Assembly (NCBI GenBank): GCA_963717075.1
Contig: CAVQVI010000034.1
Coordinates: forward strand, 992,001 to 1,056,000
Direction of reading: 5' to 3'
Origin: JBGOTP01 sp963717075
Lineage (GTDB): Bacteria > Acidobacteriota > Vicinamibacteria > Vicinamibacterales > CAVVIG01
Length of the DNA stretch: 64,000 bases
Shown one piece after another: positions 23,869 through 34,058 of this stretch. The notes beneath the pieces are model-generated. The model did no database searches. It saw nothing but the letters and a program-made list of their open reading frames with translations, and was not told the DNA's origin. A program made the translations under genes and the position numbers. The number at the start of each line of letters is the position of its first letter. Position 1 is the first letter of the stretch.

Positions 23869-24139
23869 CGTCGTCGACACCGAGCTGGACGGATATGAAA
23901 CAGTCCTCCTGCATCTGGAAACGAAGCTCTACTACAGCCTGAACGCCACAGGTACACGGATCTGGAAGAGCCTCAGGCAGGGCCTGAGCCTGCAAGAAAT
24001 CAGCGATCGCCTTCAGGAGGAGTTCGTGGTGGAAGCCGATCGAGCGAACGCCAGCGTGCTGGCGCTGGCCGACGATCTCGCGCGGCAGTGCCTCGTCATA
24101 TCCGGCGAGGGAGGCACCGTGGCTGACCGCCGCACGTGA
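23831..24139 (+). CDS. PqqD-like RiPP recognition element protein
   Basis: 102-aa PqqD family protein, a winged-helix RRE that binds precursor leaders and delivers them to modifying enzymes. Diagnostic stretch: LLHLETKLYYSLNATGTRIW, then GLSLQEISDRLQEEFVV and a terminal helix LADDLARQCLVIS. It starts inside the end of the radical SAM gene, so translation is likely coupled. Together with B2 it forms the split B protein pair usual in lasso clusters, but here next to a radical SAM enzyme. Confidence 0.85.
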   Translation: MTTLQQRLHPHPDVVDTELDGYETVLLHLETKLYYSLNATGTRIWKSLRQGLSLQEISDRLQEEFVVEADRANASVLALADDLARQCLVISGEGGTVADRRT

Positions 24140-24209
24140 GTCTGTCGGGTCCGGGATCTGTCGATTCGACATACCCTGCTTGGGGGTCATTCAGATGATC
24201 GGAGGGCTT

Positions 24210-25786
24210 ATGACTACGCCTCTCGTGAATGGTGGTGCGGTGAAGGGTTGTCGCATCGCCGTTCCAATACATTTCCGTCGGTGGCTCAGTACGATGTGTC
24301 TGGTCAAAACCTCGTCGTCCGAGGCAATTGGGTGCGTGCTCTTGACGAGTTTGCCGTCAGCTCAGGGGACGTGAACGGCCTGATCGCGGCAATCGATAGC
24401 GCGAATTCAAGCGGCCGGGATAGCCGGATCCATCTCGCAGCAGGTACCTACTCGTTGATCGCACCCATTAGCAGCACCGACGGATCGAACGGGCTGCCGT
24501 CGATCACTGGTAATGTGCTCATTACGGGGCCAGGACCAGAGACAACGATCATTGCGCGGGAATCTGCTACGGCACGGTTCCGCTTGATGCATGTCTCCAC
24601 GACGGGCTGTTTGGCTCTTCACGGACTTACGCTGAGAGGCGGACAGGCCGACGCCACACTCGGAGGGGCCCAGCCCCTTCCCTGCACTCGGAGGGAGCGG
24701 CATCTTCAATCGTGGCGAACTGGGACTGTCCAGCGTCGTCCTTACCAACAACGGCTCTCTCTCTGGGCTGCAGCAGCAGCACACAGGCGGTATCCGGAAC
24801 GAGGACGGTGTGCTGACTATCGCGAAGAGCTCTATAAGCGGTAACCAAGGCGAGTTTGGAGGCATCTATAGTTCATTCGGCCACGTTACCATTACTGATT
24901 CGGAAATCTCTGGCAACCGGGGGACTCCGGAGGCGGGATTGACAATTCCGGAGAACTCTCCGTCGCGAGGAGCACCATATCGCATAACTTTGCTATCATC
25001 CGCGGTAGCGGTGGCATAGCCAACAGCGGCCACTTGGTCGTAAGGAACAGCAGCCTGGTGGGCAATTTCGCCGGCTTGGGATATGGCGGCCTTTGGAACG
25101 CCGGGTCAGCTCAGATCAGCGACACGACTATTGCCAACAACGTCAGCCAAGATTCTGCTGGCGGAGGCGTGGGCAATTCAAACGGAATGCTCAACTTCGT
25201 CAACAGCACCCTAACTGGCAACCGAGCAGATGGAGGGGGCGGAGGCATTCAAAGCCTTGCCGGCGTAGTGCGGTTGCAGAACACAATCGTCGCCTTGAAC
25301 ACAATCAAGGTCGCAGGCCTTGGGGGGCCCGATTGCGGCGGTGTGATGACCTCGATCGCAAGCAACATGATAGGCCACCCGACCGATTGCGGAATCGTCC
25401 TTGGACCGACCGACCTCGTCGGTGATCCTGGGCTCGGTGCATTCATTGACAGCGGCGCACCCGGGACGGCACGCGTGCCGCTCCTCGCAACGAGTCGAGG
25501 TGTCGACGCCGGTGCTTCATGCGCGGGCAACGACCAGTTGGATACACCTCGCCTGGGCGCGTGCGATATCGGAGCTGTCGAGTTCTATCCTGTGATCAAT
25601 GACGCGGTCGCCCTGGATGTTCTGTCCACGGCGTTCGATCCGACGCCCGTACCTGGCGGCCCAGCGGGGACGCTCCGAATCAGCGTCAAATTCACGAATA
25701 ACAGCGGCGCGACAATCGCGCCGGGGTTCGTAGAGGTGTCGGAACTGTCTCCTGCCGGTAATGGTTCGGACCGATTGCTGAGATGA
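24210..25786 (+). pseudogene. Right-handed beta-helix surface protein, several frameshifts
   Basis: A CSLREA/choice-of-anchor-Q-like beta-helix protein in three frames. AIDSANSSGRDSRIHLAAGTY and ITGPGPETTIIA occur in 24248-24690, GGIRNEDGVLTIAKSSISGN in 24690-24930, and GGLWNAGSAQISDTTIANN plus NSTLTGNRADGG from 24940 to the end. The last part includes an Ig-like tail (LRISVKFTNNSGATIAPGF). At least two and probably three frame changes are needed (+1 near 24690, -1 near 24930, possibly -1 near 24270). ATG 24210 after GGAGGG is a possible start. Its stop overlaps the next ATG by 4 nt, so it belongs to the cluster operon; its role is unclear. Confidence 0.65.
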
Positions 25787-27072
25787 CGATGAAGATCGCC
25801 GTCCCCTTGTCAGCCGAATGGCGATTGTTGCTGCGCGCGTGTGCGACAGCGCCACAGACGAGTGCGGCGACCCCATGTCTGCGGCAAGAGTTCGACGATG
25901 GTTCCGTCGACTGGGAGCAGTTCGTGGATCGCGCGAGCGAGCATGATATCGGCCCTCTCGTGTATCACAACCTTCAGCCATATGACCTGCCCGACGACGG
26001 TGCTCGCCAAGCACTTGCGCGATTGAAAGCACAGTATTGCGCCAGCGCGATGCGGAATGCGCTTGTCTTTCGGGAGTTGAAGCATCTGCTACAGGCGCTG
26101 CGCACGCACGACAGGCGCATCGTTCTGCTCAAAGGGGCGGCTCTCACGGCAACCGTGTACCGAAACCTTGCCCTGCGGCCAATGGGTGATGTCGACCTGC
26201 TGATCCGACGGGACGACCTCTCAGAGGTCGAGAAGCTCTTCGAAGGGTTCGGGTACACCTTAGAGGATGATTATCGCGACCGGAAAGAGTGGTATCGGAC
26301 TCACCACTACCATCTGACCTTTCAAAAAAAGGTGACCGCAGCGTTGACGATGCATTGCGAGATTCATTGGCGTTTCGATCGCCCAACCCGACCATTTGCT
26401 ATCGACCTGAACGGCGTGTGGGCGCGGGCGGCGGGTACCTCCTTTGACGACCTCGGCCTGCTCGTGTTGTCCCCTGAAGATCTCCTGCTTCACCTCTGCC
26501 TGCACACCTGCAAACACCGTTTGGTTGGGGGCTTCCGCGCATTCTGCGACATCGCCGCAGTCATCCGACACTATGGTCCGAGCATCGATTGGGAACAGGT
26601 TCGAACGCGGGCCCTGGAGTGGCGAATCGGCCCGTTCGTGTACCTTCCGCTTCGCGTCGTGCAAAGGCTACTGGACGCTGACGTGCCGGCATCGGTCCTG
26701 AGCGGTCTGGTGACTGAGGACTTCGACGACCGGCTGGTCGGCGCGGCGATCAACGAAGCACTGGAAAAGAGGCTCAGCGCTAATCTCTTCACGCGCTTCT
26801 TCCATCTCCGGTACGGCTCCGTTGCAGAGCGAGGCATGGTGCTCAGCAGAGTCTTCTCTCGTGCGGCGATTGCCGAACGCTACGGGTTACCGCCAGGGTC
26901 GAGAAAGAACTACTGGTACTATCCAACGCGCCTCAAAGACGTGACCGTCGACTATGGACCGGAACTGTGGCGGTTCGTGTGCCGCGGCCGGCAGACGATG
27001 TCACAGGCGGAAGGCCGCTCGCAGCTCTCGGAATGGCTGGCGCCACTTCAAGATGACGCGCGTCCAGTGTGA
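25783..27072 (+). CDS. Nucleotidyltransferase family protein (NTP_transf_5 type)
   Basis: 429-aa protein with a pol-beta-like nucleotidyltransferase core: IVLLKGAALTATVYRN, RPMGDVDLLIRRDD (GDVDLL carries the metal-binding Asp pair), followed by a long helical C-terminal half (EDLLLHLCLHTCKHRLVGGFRAFCDI). This family is a common partner in B2/PqqD/HPr-kinase-like clusters and may transfer a nucleotide to a peptide or carrier; the actual reaction is not known. ATGA overlap with the preceding gene. It is the last gene of the operon. Confidence 0.8.
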   Translation: MTMKIAVPLSAEWRLLLRACATAPQTSAATPCLRQEFDDGSVDWEQFVDRASEHDIGPLVYHNLQPYDLPDDGARQALARLKAQYCASAMRNALVFRELKHLLQALRTHDRRIVLLKGAALTATVYRNLALRPMGDVDLLIRRDDLSEVEKLFEGFGYTLEDDYRDRKEWYRTHHYHLTFQKKVTAALTMHCEIHWRFDRPTRPFAIDLNGVWARAAGTSFDDLGLLVLSPEDLLLHLCLHTCKHRLVGGFRAFCDIAAVIRHYGPSIDWEQVRTRALEWRIGPFVYLPLRVVQRLLDADVPASVLSGLVTEDFDDRLVGAAINEALEKRLSANLFTRFFHLRYGSVAERGMVLSRVFSRAAIAERYGLPPGSRKNYWYYPTRLKDVTVDYGPELWRFVCRGRQTMSQAEGRSQLSEWLAPLQDDARPV

Positions 27073-27365
27073 CCATTCATCGCCTTGTGACCTCTCGGCG
27101 AGCAGACCCGATCGGATCGCTTTGTCTGGGCGTCTGTCTTGCCACGTCAGGACCTGGCGGCCTGCATCTGCTCAATGGTCTGTATGACGCGAAGCTCGAC
27201 GGGCGCTCACAAAGAGCTTGAGCAGGTGGCGGATCTCCTTGGAGCGCCAGAGAAACGCTATCCCTCCATCCAGGATTTCTCCGGAGCACTCGCGGGTTAT
27301 CTGGAAAAGCCATCTGGCCGGGACGCTCGTGGTAGGCCCGAGCTTTAGCTCGGGCGCCTCGCGCG
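27073..27365. other. Intergenic region with REP-like palindrome
   Basis: No supported gene. It contains the palindrome at 27332-27358. A frame at 27139-27348 has no family resemblance. Confidence 0.4.
27332..27358. repeat. REP-like palindrome
   Basis: GTAGGCCCGAGC-TTTA-GCTCGGGC, perfect stem GCCCGAGC/GCTCGGGC. Same GTAGGCCCGA.../...TCGGGC design as the palindromes inside two kinase genes (33538, 39027). It lies at the 3' end of the monooxygenase gene. Confidence 0.7.
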
Positions 27366-28589
27366 CTAGGCCGATGCTGCGACTCGAGACGTGCGCACTC
27401 CGGCGCCTTGCGACGCCGCGACCCCACGCTGCGCGAGCCGCTTCCTGATCGCTCCGACCATCCGCGCCGCGTCCCTGCCCACGCCTTGGATCATCGTTGA
27501 CGACATGGCGTGCTGAAAGTGTTGGCCGACGAAGTAGAGTCCAGGCTCGCTCTCGACGAGACCGCTCCTGTGGCGTGGCTCGGCCCGCTCGTCGAAGATC
27601 GGCAGGTCGATCCACGACAAACCGTTGTCGTAACCCGTGCACCAGATGATGTTCTGCACGTCCAGCGTGCGGCCGTCCGGCAGCATCGGACGTCCGTCTT
27701 TCACGCCGGCCGTTCGGCCCACCCACTCCACGCCAGCGCGGAGGAGATCACCCCGCCGCTGCCGGATGCGTGGCCCTCCGCTACTGATCACCTTCGCGCG
27801 GACTTTTCTCCCAATCGGCGTGTTCACCGTGAGGATGCGGTGAAAGACGACGCGGAAGAGGAACGGCAGAATGAGGCGTCGGACCCAGAGTTTTCCAATG
27901 GGAAACGGAACCTGACCGGGGTCGCGGCCCGAGAGCCACGTCGGATGCCCGCCACCGACGGTTTCCACCGCGATCTCGGCACCTGAATTCGCGGCGCCCA
28001 CCACGAGCACGCCGCCGGGCTTCAGTTGCGACAGGCCCTTGTAGTCGCTCGAATGGAGCTGGACGATGTCGGGCGACAGATCCTTCGCGAAGCCAGGAAC
28101 CTTCCGGCCCTGGTAGCTCGCCATCGCGATCACTACGTGATCCGCCTCGAACTCGAGTGCGCCGGCTTCGACGCGGTAGCGGCCGCCTTCGCGCGAGAGT
28201 CGATCGACCTTCACGCCGCTCATCACCGGGAGCTGAAAGTGCGCGGCGTAGTGTTCGAGATAGTCGGCCATTTCGTCTTTCGTCGGGAACGCATCGGGCG
28301 AACCCGGGAAGGACATGCCGTCGAGGCCGTCGTAGCGGGCGGTCGTGAACAGGCGCAGCGTGTCCCATCGCTTTCTCCACGCGTCGCCGATCCGCGCGCT
28401 CGCGTCCAGGATCGCGAAGGTCACGCCCAATTCCTTCAGGTGATAACCGACCGACAAACCGGCCTGACCGCCGCCGATCACGATCACGTCGAAGCGCTTA
28501 CCTCCAGGGTCTCTACTCAGACGCCGGAACGCTTCGCCCTCTTCGATGAGTCCTTCGATCCGGGCCACCGATTTCTCACTGTTCGCCAT
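27366..28589 (-). CDS. Flavin-containing NAD(P)H monooxygenase-like protein
   Basis: 407-aa flavoprotein oxidoreductase. The FAD-binding fold starts at DVIVIGGGQAGLSVGYHL (about residue 34) with LDASARIGDAWRKRWD. A second nucleotide site VLVVGAANSGAEIAVE (about 190) binds NADPH, and GLYFVGQHF near the C-terminus closes the FAD site. This pattern fits class B monooxygenases and the CzcO-like group; the substrate is unknown. ATG 28589 is chosen because AAAGGAGG lies 5 nt upstream; an upstream in-frame start at 28676 lacks this. A single gene, convergent with the RiPP operon. Confidence 0.85.
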   Translation of the reverse strand: MANSEKSVARIEGLIEEGEAFRRLSRDPGGKRFDVIVIGGGQAGLSVGYHLKELGVTFAILDASARIGDAWRKRWDTLRLFTTARYDGLDGMSFPGSPDAFPTKDEMADYLEHYAAHFQLPVMSGVKVDRLSREGGRYRVEAGALEFEADHVVIAMASYQGRKVPGFAKDLSPDIVQLHSSDYKGLSQLKPGGVLVVGAANSGAEIAVETVGGGHPTWLSGRDPGQVPFPIGKLWVRRLILPFLFRVVFHRILTVNTPIGRKVRAKVISSGGPRIRQRRGDLLRAGVEWVGRTAGVKDGRPMLPDGRTLDVQNIIWCTGYDNGLSWIDLPIFDERAEPRHRSGLVESEPGLYFVGQHFQHAMSSTMIQGVGRDAARMVGAIRKRLAQRGVAASQGAGVRTSRVAASA

Positions 28590-28708
28590 GGGACCTCCTT
28601 TTTCTGTCGGCGCTTTCGCCAATGAAGATGAATAGAGGTTACAGAGGGCTGAACCGACGAACTTCGGGAGGACCACCCAATTTCAGGCGCTCCGCAAAAT
28701 GGGTAGTT

Positions 28709-29140
28709 CTACCCAACGAGGTGATGTTGATACGCCCAGGCTGTTGCCGCGGCGCGACTGGGCACGTTCAGCTTGACGAAGATATTGCTCACGTGTCGAT
28801 CGACGGTCTTCTCGCTCAGGTAGAGCTCCCCGGCGATGACTTTGTTGGTCTTACCTGAGGCGACGAGCCGCAGCACCTCGAGCTCGCGCGGGCTCAGACC
28901 GTGTGCGCCGGCCGCTGAGCCCTGAGTATGGATCGCTCGTCGCCGACAGCACGCGTCGCGTGGCCGCCGCAGCGACGTCGACCCGACCCTGGGCCAGGCG
29001 GAGCAGTGCAAGGCCCGGATGCGGATCGTGGCGGCGCTCCGCGGCGAGTGAGTAAGCGTGTTCGGCTTCGGCCAGCTCACCGCGAAGGCGATGAATCTCG
29101 CCCTCCTGCTCCAGGCACGCTGCTCATAGGCACTCCGGCC
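28709..29140 (-). pseudogene. LuxR-family regulator, 5'-truncated and frameshifted
   Basis: The C-terminal frame has a full LuxR DNA-binding domain: GLSPRELEVLRLVASGKTNK, LYLSEKTVDRHVSNIF and KLNVPSRAAATAWA. The segment before it, in another frame, reads EIHRLRGELAEAEHAYSLAA and PGLALLRLAQGRVDVA, the TPR-like linker of the large LuxR/ATPase regulators. No start and no ATPase domain precede it. It is the remnant of a larger regulator. The downstream monooxygenase may once have been its target. Confidence 0.7.
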
Positions 29141-29265
29141 GCCGCCGTGTGGCGTCCTCACACACGCGAGAGTTTATACAAGAAATGTGGAGTTCGCGCG
29201 ATTGGGGCACAATAAGCGCCGCGCGCGGCGCGAGAGATTGCCGCGTCACCACGGGAGGATGGGCG

Positions 29266-29459
29266 ATGCAACGAGTACTGCGTTTTCTGGCGGGCGGCCG
29301 CGAGTGTGGTCGCGATCGCCACGGTGTCACTCATGGCTGAGCAGCGCGGCGGCTCCGCCGTACCGGCGCCCCCCTGACGATGATGGTGGCTGGGTTTGCG
29401 GATGGCGGCCAGGCGCCGGTGACGTGCACGCAGGTGGTGCTGTCGAAGGGAAAGGGCTG
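29266..29459 (+). pseudogene. Degraded small secreted-protein gene
   Basis: ATG 29266 has GGGAGG 7 nt upstream. With one base removed the frame reads a signal peptide (RVLRFLAG, then ASVVAIATVSLMA), followed by stops. The 3' part ends VVLSKGKG, like the C-terminus of the cyclase at 31275 (FLPSKGKG). It looks like a deletion product joining a signal peptide to the 3' end of a cyclase-like gene. Confidence 0.35.
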
Positions 29460-29509
29460 AGAAGGGCTGGGCAGGGACCGAGAACGGGCGTCATGCTAAC
29501 CGCGAGACG
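29441..29509 (+). repeat. Direct repeat, copy 1 (3' end of cyclase-like gene plus flank)
   Basis: About 69 bp nearly identical to 34230-34299: TCGAAGGG, a TGA, then GAAGGGCTGGGCAGGGACCG and AACCGCGAGACG-type sequence. The first part also matches the 3' end of the cyclase gene (31253-31281). Confidence 0.8.
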
Positions 29510-29581
29510 GCCCTAATGCTTCGTCTCGGTCTCGCCATGCTGATGACCATTGTTCGAGCCTGCTGCCGGCTCTTCGGGCCG

Positions 29582-29727
29582 TCCGGGTCGATCCGATCGA
29601 AGTCATCCGCTCGGAATAGAGCAACCCGCCGGACCACGCCGATTCATCACCTGACGGCTCGCGTGCCAGAATAGGCCGATGAACTGCGTGAACTGCGGCG
29701 CGGCGATGGAGCTCTTCGAGTCGCGAC
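29582..29727 (+). repeat. Zinc-ribbon gene leader repeat, copy 2 (complete gene)
   Basis: Partner of 20866-21011. Here the homology continues into the full zinc-ribbon gene. Confidence 0.9.
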
Positions 29728-30279
29728 GATACTTCTTCTGCCGGCATTGCGGTTCATTTCACTTTCCGGAACCACCAGACGCCGACGGCATCCGGATCGT
29801 CGGCCACACGGCGGATGCCCTTCAGTGCCCGATCTGCAAGGCACAGATGGCGCAGGCTCTCCTGTACGATGCGCACCCGGTGCACTTCTGCTCGACATGC
29901 CGCGGCGTCCTGATGCCTCGCCGGACCTTCGCCGGCGTGGTCAGTGCGGCACCGGGCGTGGGCGTCGAATCCGCCCGTTGAGCCGAGACCTCTCGAGGAG
30001 CGCGCGCTCGAGCGCGAGCTCACCTGCCCGCGCTGCCACACGCGGCTGGCGACGCATCCGTACTACGGTCCTGGCAACGTCGTGGTCGACAGCTGCGGGC
30101 GCTGCGACGTCATCTGGCTCGACTTCGGAGAGCTGCGCCAGATTCTCGACGCGCCGGGCAGCGACAGAGGCGGACGGGACCGCGGGGATGACGACCAGAT
30201 CCCCGAACGTTCCGAGCGGGGCCAGGATCTGGTTGACGCGGTCGATCCACTGGACGTCCTTTTCGATCTGCTGACGTGA
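29679..30279 (+). pseudogene. Double zf-TFIIB zinc-ribbon protein, one frameshift
   Basis: Paired Cys motifs mark several zinc ribbons: CVNC, CRHC, CPIC and CSTC in the first frame (29679-29981), then CPRC and CGRCDVIWLDFGEL in a second frame ending at 30279. One extra base near 29960 separates them. The corrected protein is ~199 aa. The zf-TFIIB motif CxxCxxxWLDxGE is clear in the second half. Function of such small ribbons is unknown. ATG 29679 is shared with the truncated copy at 20963. The shift may be a sequence error; the first frame alone would still encode a 100-aa two-ribbon protein. Confidence 0.75.
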
Positions 30280-30370
30280 ATTCTCGCGAGGCTCCGCCTC
30301 AGACTGTCGAGGCTGCGCCCCGCTACGAACATTTATTGCAGCCCCGCTGCGCGGGGTCGTCTTGACCCGA

Positions 30371-30391
30371 AAACTTGCCTCATGCAAGTTT
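30371..30391 (+). terminator. Hairpin downstream of the zinc-ribbon gene
   Basis: AAACTTGC-CTCAT-GCAAGTTT, an 8-bp stem ending in TTT. A second GC hairpin CCCCGC-TGC-GCGGGG lies at 30342-30356. No long T-run, so termination strength is uncertain. Confidence 0.4.
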
Positions 30392-30468
30392 CAGAGGTCA
30401 AGACTCTCGACGGGACCCACGCCACCGCGAGGGTGCGAGTCGCAGGTGAGCGTGGAACGGGAGGGTAA

Positions 30469-31275
30469 ATGAAATCCTCGTTGATCGCCGCGCTCGCCAT
30501 CACGGCGGCCGCCTGTGCCCCTTCGCCGGAACCCATGCGATGGCAGGACGGCGAGCCCATCGATCTCTCGCACGACTACAGTGACCAGACGGTCTTCTGG
30601 CCGAGCGCCGAGGGCTTCAAGCTGGAGAAGGTTGCTGACGGCATGACCCCGCAGGGTTACTACTACGCGGCCAACAACTTCTCGACGTCGGAACATGGCG
30701 GTACTCACATCGATGCGCCCGTCCACTTCGCCAAGGGGCACCGATCCGTGGACCAGATCCCCCTGGATCAGCTCATCGGCCCGGCCGTCGTCGTCGATGT
30801 GACCGCGGCGTGCGCCACTCAGCCCGACTATCGGGTCACACGAGCGGATTTCGAGTCGTGGGAACGCTCGAACGGAGAGATCCGGGCGGGAACGATCGTG
30901 CTGATCCGTACGGGGTTCTCGCGTTTCTGGCCTGACGCGTCTCGCTACCTCGGGACCGCGGAGCGTGGCGCCGAGGCGGTGGCCAAGCTGCACTTCCCGG
31001 GTCTGGATGCCGACGCAGCCAGATGGCTGGCCGAGTCGCGCCGGGTGAAAGCGGTCGGCCTCGACACGGCCAGCATCGACTACGGACAGTCGACGATGTA
31101 CGAGTCGCACCGCGTGCTGTACGAGCGGGACATTCCGGCGTTCGAGAACCTGACCAATCTGGATCGGCTGCCGGCGACCGGCACGTTTCTCGTGGCCCTG
31201 CCGATGAAGATCAAAGGGGGAAGCGGAGCGCCGTTGCGAGCTGTGGCGTTTCTTCCGTCGAAGGGGAAGGGCTGA
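30469..31275 (+). CDS. Cyclase-family (kynurenine formamidase-like) lipoprotein
   Basis: 268-aa protein of the cyclase/kynurenine formamidase superfamily, metal-dependent amidohydrolases. The signature EHGGTHIDAPVHF (about residue 75) carries the metal-binding HxGTHxD residues; IDLSHDYSDQTVFWP opens the domain and VLIRTGFSRFW lies midway. The N-terminus MKSSLIAALAITAAACA is a lipoprotein signal with the lipobox Cys at 16, so it is probably membrane-anchored in the periplasm. ATG has GGGAGGG upstream. The substrate is unknown. Its 3' end is duplicated at 29441 and 34230. Confidence 0.85.
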   Translation: MKSSLIAALAITAAACAPSPEPMRWQDGEPIDLSHDYSDQTVFWPSAEGFKLEKVADGMTPQGYYYAANNFSTSEHGGTHIDAPVHFAKGHRSVDQIPLDQLIGPAVVVDVTAACATQPDYRVTRADFESWERSNGEIRAGTIVLIRTGFSRFWPDASRYLGTAERGAEAVAKLHFPGLDADAARWLAESRRVKAVGLDTASIDYGQSTMYESHRVLYERDIPAFENLTNLDRLPATGTFLVALPMKIKGGSGAPLRAVAFLPSKGKG

Positions 31276-31330
31276 GAAGGGTGGTGACCTCATACGGGCC
31301 GAGTCGGGTGCCTGGAGACAAGGGCATCGC

Positions 31331-34041
31331 CTATTTCACCGGCACCTTCCGCTTGAGCTCTTCTGTCCAGTTGATAACAACCTCGATTGCGGGATCCGTC
31401 GCGCCGGCTTCGGTCGAACCTGCGACTAGGCCGAGAATGCGCCCGCTCCTGGGATCGGGATCGTAATTTCTCCTGGCCCCGGGCCCCGGGGAGCCCAACC
31501 CACCCCGTGGCGCTGGCGCCGGACTCCCGAAGGCGACTTTCGGCTGCGTGGAGAACGTGACGGTCGAGAAGGAGTTCGGGCCGGGACCGTAGTACAGCCG
31601 ACTGCCGTCCGGCGCCCAGAACGGGTTCCTCCCGCCCTGGACTTCTCGTGGTGCGTCCGTCAACGGGAACGGCGCGACGTAGACATGGGCGGTCCCGGCT
31701 TCGGCGACGTCGTAAGCCACCCAGCGCCCATCGGGCGAGAACACGGCGTCAATGGGTTCTGGAGCCTCTATGCGGCCAAAGGGCTCATCCTTCTTGTCGC
31801 GCACCGACAGCATGCGCAGGGAGACGTGTCCCCCTTTCGTGACCGCATACAGCAGGGTCTCGCCGTTCGGGGACCACGATTCGGGCACATGGGACGTCCC
31901 GGAATCGGCCCTGGTCAGTCGGTCGACCGAACCCGTTCCGTCGGCACGCTGCACGAAGATGCCGCCTACGTTCTCTTGTTCTGACTGGAACGCCACTCGC
32001 TGCCGGTCCGCCCAGATCGGCGCACGTTTCGAGCCGGTACCCGGAAGCTTCTGCGGTGCTGTGGCGCCCGACAAGTCGTAGATCCAGATGCTGGCGTCCT
32101 TGCCATCGTCCAATTCGACAGCGACCTGCGTGCCGTCAGGAGAAATGCGGGGCACCGCGTATGCGCCCGGCGCGAGTCTCAGGGGCTCCATTTTTCCGTC
32201 GCGATCGACAAACGCGAGAGCGCGTTGGAGCCCAGACGCGTTCACCGGGCCCGGGACGTAGACCAGCGTGCCGGTCTGGGAGATGCCGACGTGTGCGGTC
32301 CCCGTTGCCCCCGCCGCACGCTGCACGCCTTCGACGACGGGTGTCGAGCCCCCGACGACTTCGAGACTGCGCGCGTTGAAGCGCCTGGCGAACAGGCTCC
32401 CGCTGACCGCGTACACGAGGTGGCCTGTCGGCAGATATCGGGCATCGCTGCCGCCCGTCAGCACCACTTTGCGTTCGCCAGACCGCAGGGTCTGCGCGAC
32501 AATCTGCGCCTGGTCCCAGCGGTCCTCGCCCTCATTCGTCGTGAGGGTGAATAGCACGACCTCGCCGCCGGGCAGCATTTGCGGGCCGTGGACAACCTCT
32601 CCCGCTTTCACCGGTACAAGCACCTCCGGCGCGCCGCCGTTCTCCGACACACGCAGGATGCCGGTCACCTGGCCGAAGACAATGCCGGTCTCGTCCCAGC
32701 TCATGCCAAAGGGGTTCGTCGCCGGACAGAGCAACACGGCCACGCCGCCAGTCACATCGATGCGCTTCAAGGTGTTGTCCTTCTGCGCGAAGAAGGCCAC
32801 GGCGCGTCCATCGGGCGAGAAGACCGGGTTCGTCACCCCCGCCCCCAACTATTCGTTCCCGCAATCGGTCGTGCGTCGCGTTCCGCCAGAGGTCGGAGAT
32901 AGAGCTGACTGTTGGCGACGTACACGATCCTGGTCCCGTCAGGCGAGATCGCCACCGTGTTCCGTCCGGTATTGGTGAATTGCTGCCCTGCACCGAGCGT
33001 GATGGGGAATCGGGCGATACTGGGCTCGTTCGGAGCCGGTCTCGCGAGCGTCCACGCGAGCGCACCGATGGCCGCGACCGCGACGAGCGTCGCGCCTGCG
33101 GCGGCGGTCATCCACCGCCACGGGCGCGGCGCGATCGGAACCGGTTCGGCCGAGATCCTGTCTGATGTGGCGAATGCGCCCTCGAGCGCAAGGCGGATCG
33201 CGGCGATGTCGCCGCCGCGCTGTCTGGGGTCCTTCTGCAGGCACACCCGTAACACCTGACGAACGTTCGACGGGATGTCAGGTGGCAACGCATCAAGATC
33301 CGGCTCGAGGCGCAGGACCTTCGACAACGTCAACGACACATCCTCGTCGTGAAAGGCGCCCTTGCCCGTCAGCATTTCGTACAGCACGCAGCCGAAGGCC
33401 CAGATGTCCGCGCGCTTGTCCACGGTCTTGCCCTCGCGCCTGCTCCGGGCTCATGTACGCCGCCGTGCCGAGGATCATCCCGCCTGTGTCATCGCGGGCG
33501 TCGTGATGGTCGGCGACTGTGACAGCCCCGGCGGGTCGTAGGCCCGACCTTCAGGTCGGGCGTCCATCGCCTTCGCCAAGCCGAAGTCGAGGACCTTTAC
33601 GGTGCCGTCGGGCCGGACCTTGACGTTGGCCGGCTTCAGATCGCGATGGATGATGTTCTGTTCGTGCGCGGCTTCGAGCGCCTCGGCGATCTGTTTCGCG
33701 ATGGGCAAGGCCTCGTCGAGGGGAATGGCCCCCTGGGCGATGCGGTCAGCGAGCGTCGGGCCCTCGACCAGCTCCATCACGAGCGCGATGGTACCGCTGG
33801 ATTTCTCGAGGCCGTGGATGTGGGCGATGTGGGGATGATTGAGCGACGCGAGGACTTCGGCTTCGCGCTGGAACCGGGCCAGGCGCTCGGCATCCGCGGC
33901 GACCGCGGCGGGCAGCACCTTGATGGCGACCTGGCGCTTCAGGTTGGTGTCCGTCGCCTGATACACCTCGCCCATGCCGCCGACGCCAATCCGGGCGGTA
34001 ACTTCATAGGGGCCGAGTCTGGTTCCGGGGCCAAGTGCCAA
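31331..34041 (-). pseudogene. Ser/Thr kinase with TolB-like propeller, three frameshifts
   Basis: Paralogue of the other sensor kinases, ~903 aa after correction. TTG start at 34041 (ALGPGTRLGPYEV). Kinase motifs VGGMGEVYQ, HRDLKPAN and DFGLAK are in frame 1. The frame breaks near 33477 (-1, after AMTQAG), near 33440 (+1, after MSPEQARG) and in a G-run near 32845 (-1, after PIAGT). Later parts hold VDKRADIWAFG, a transmembrane helix (AAAGATLVAVAAIGALAW) and propeller blades to 31331. A REP-like palindrome is built into the coding sequence after DFGLAK, giving ARPEGRAY. Clearly inactive as written. Confidence 0.85.
33538..33561. repeat. REP-like palindrome inside a kinase gene
   Basis: GTAGGCCCGACCT-TC-AGGTCGGGC, stem GCCCGACCT/AGGTCGGGC. 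Read on the minus strand it encodes ARPEGRAY in frame, directly after the DFGLAK segment. Confidence 0.8.
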
Positions 34042-34052
34042 GGCTCGCGCAA

Positions 34053-34058
34053 ATTATA
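34053..34058 (-). promoter_or_regulatory. TATAAT -10 box of the kinase at 34041
   Basis: Perfect TATAAT on the minus strand, 11 nt before the TTG start. The transcript would begin about 4-5 nt before the start codon. Confidence 0.55.
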
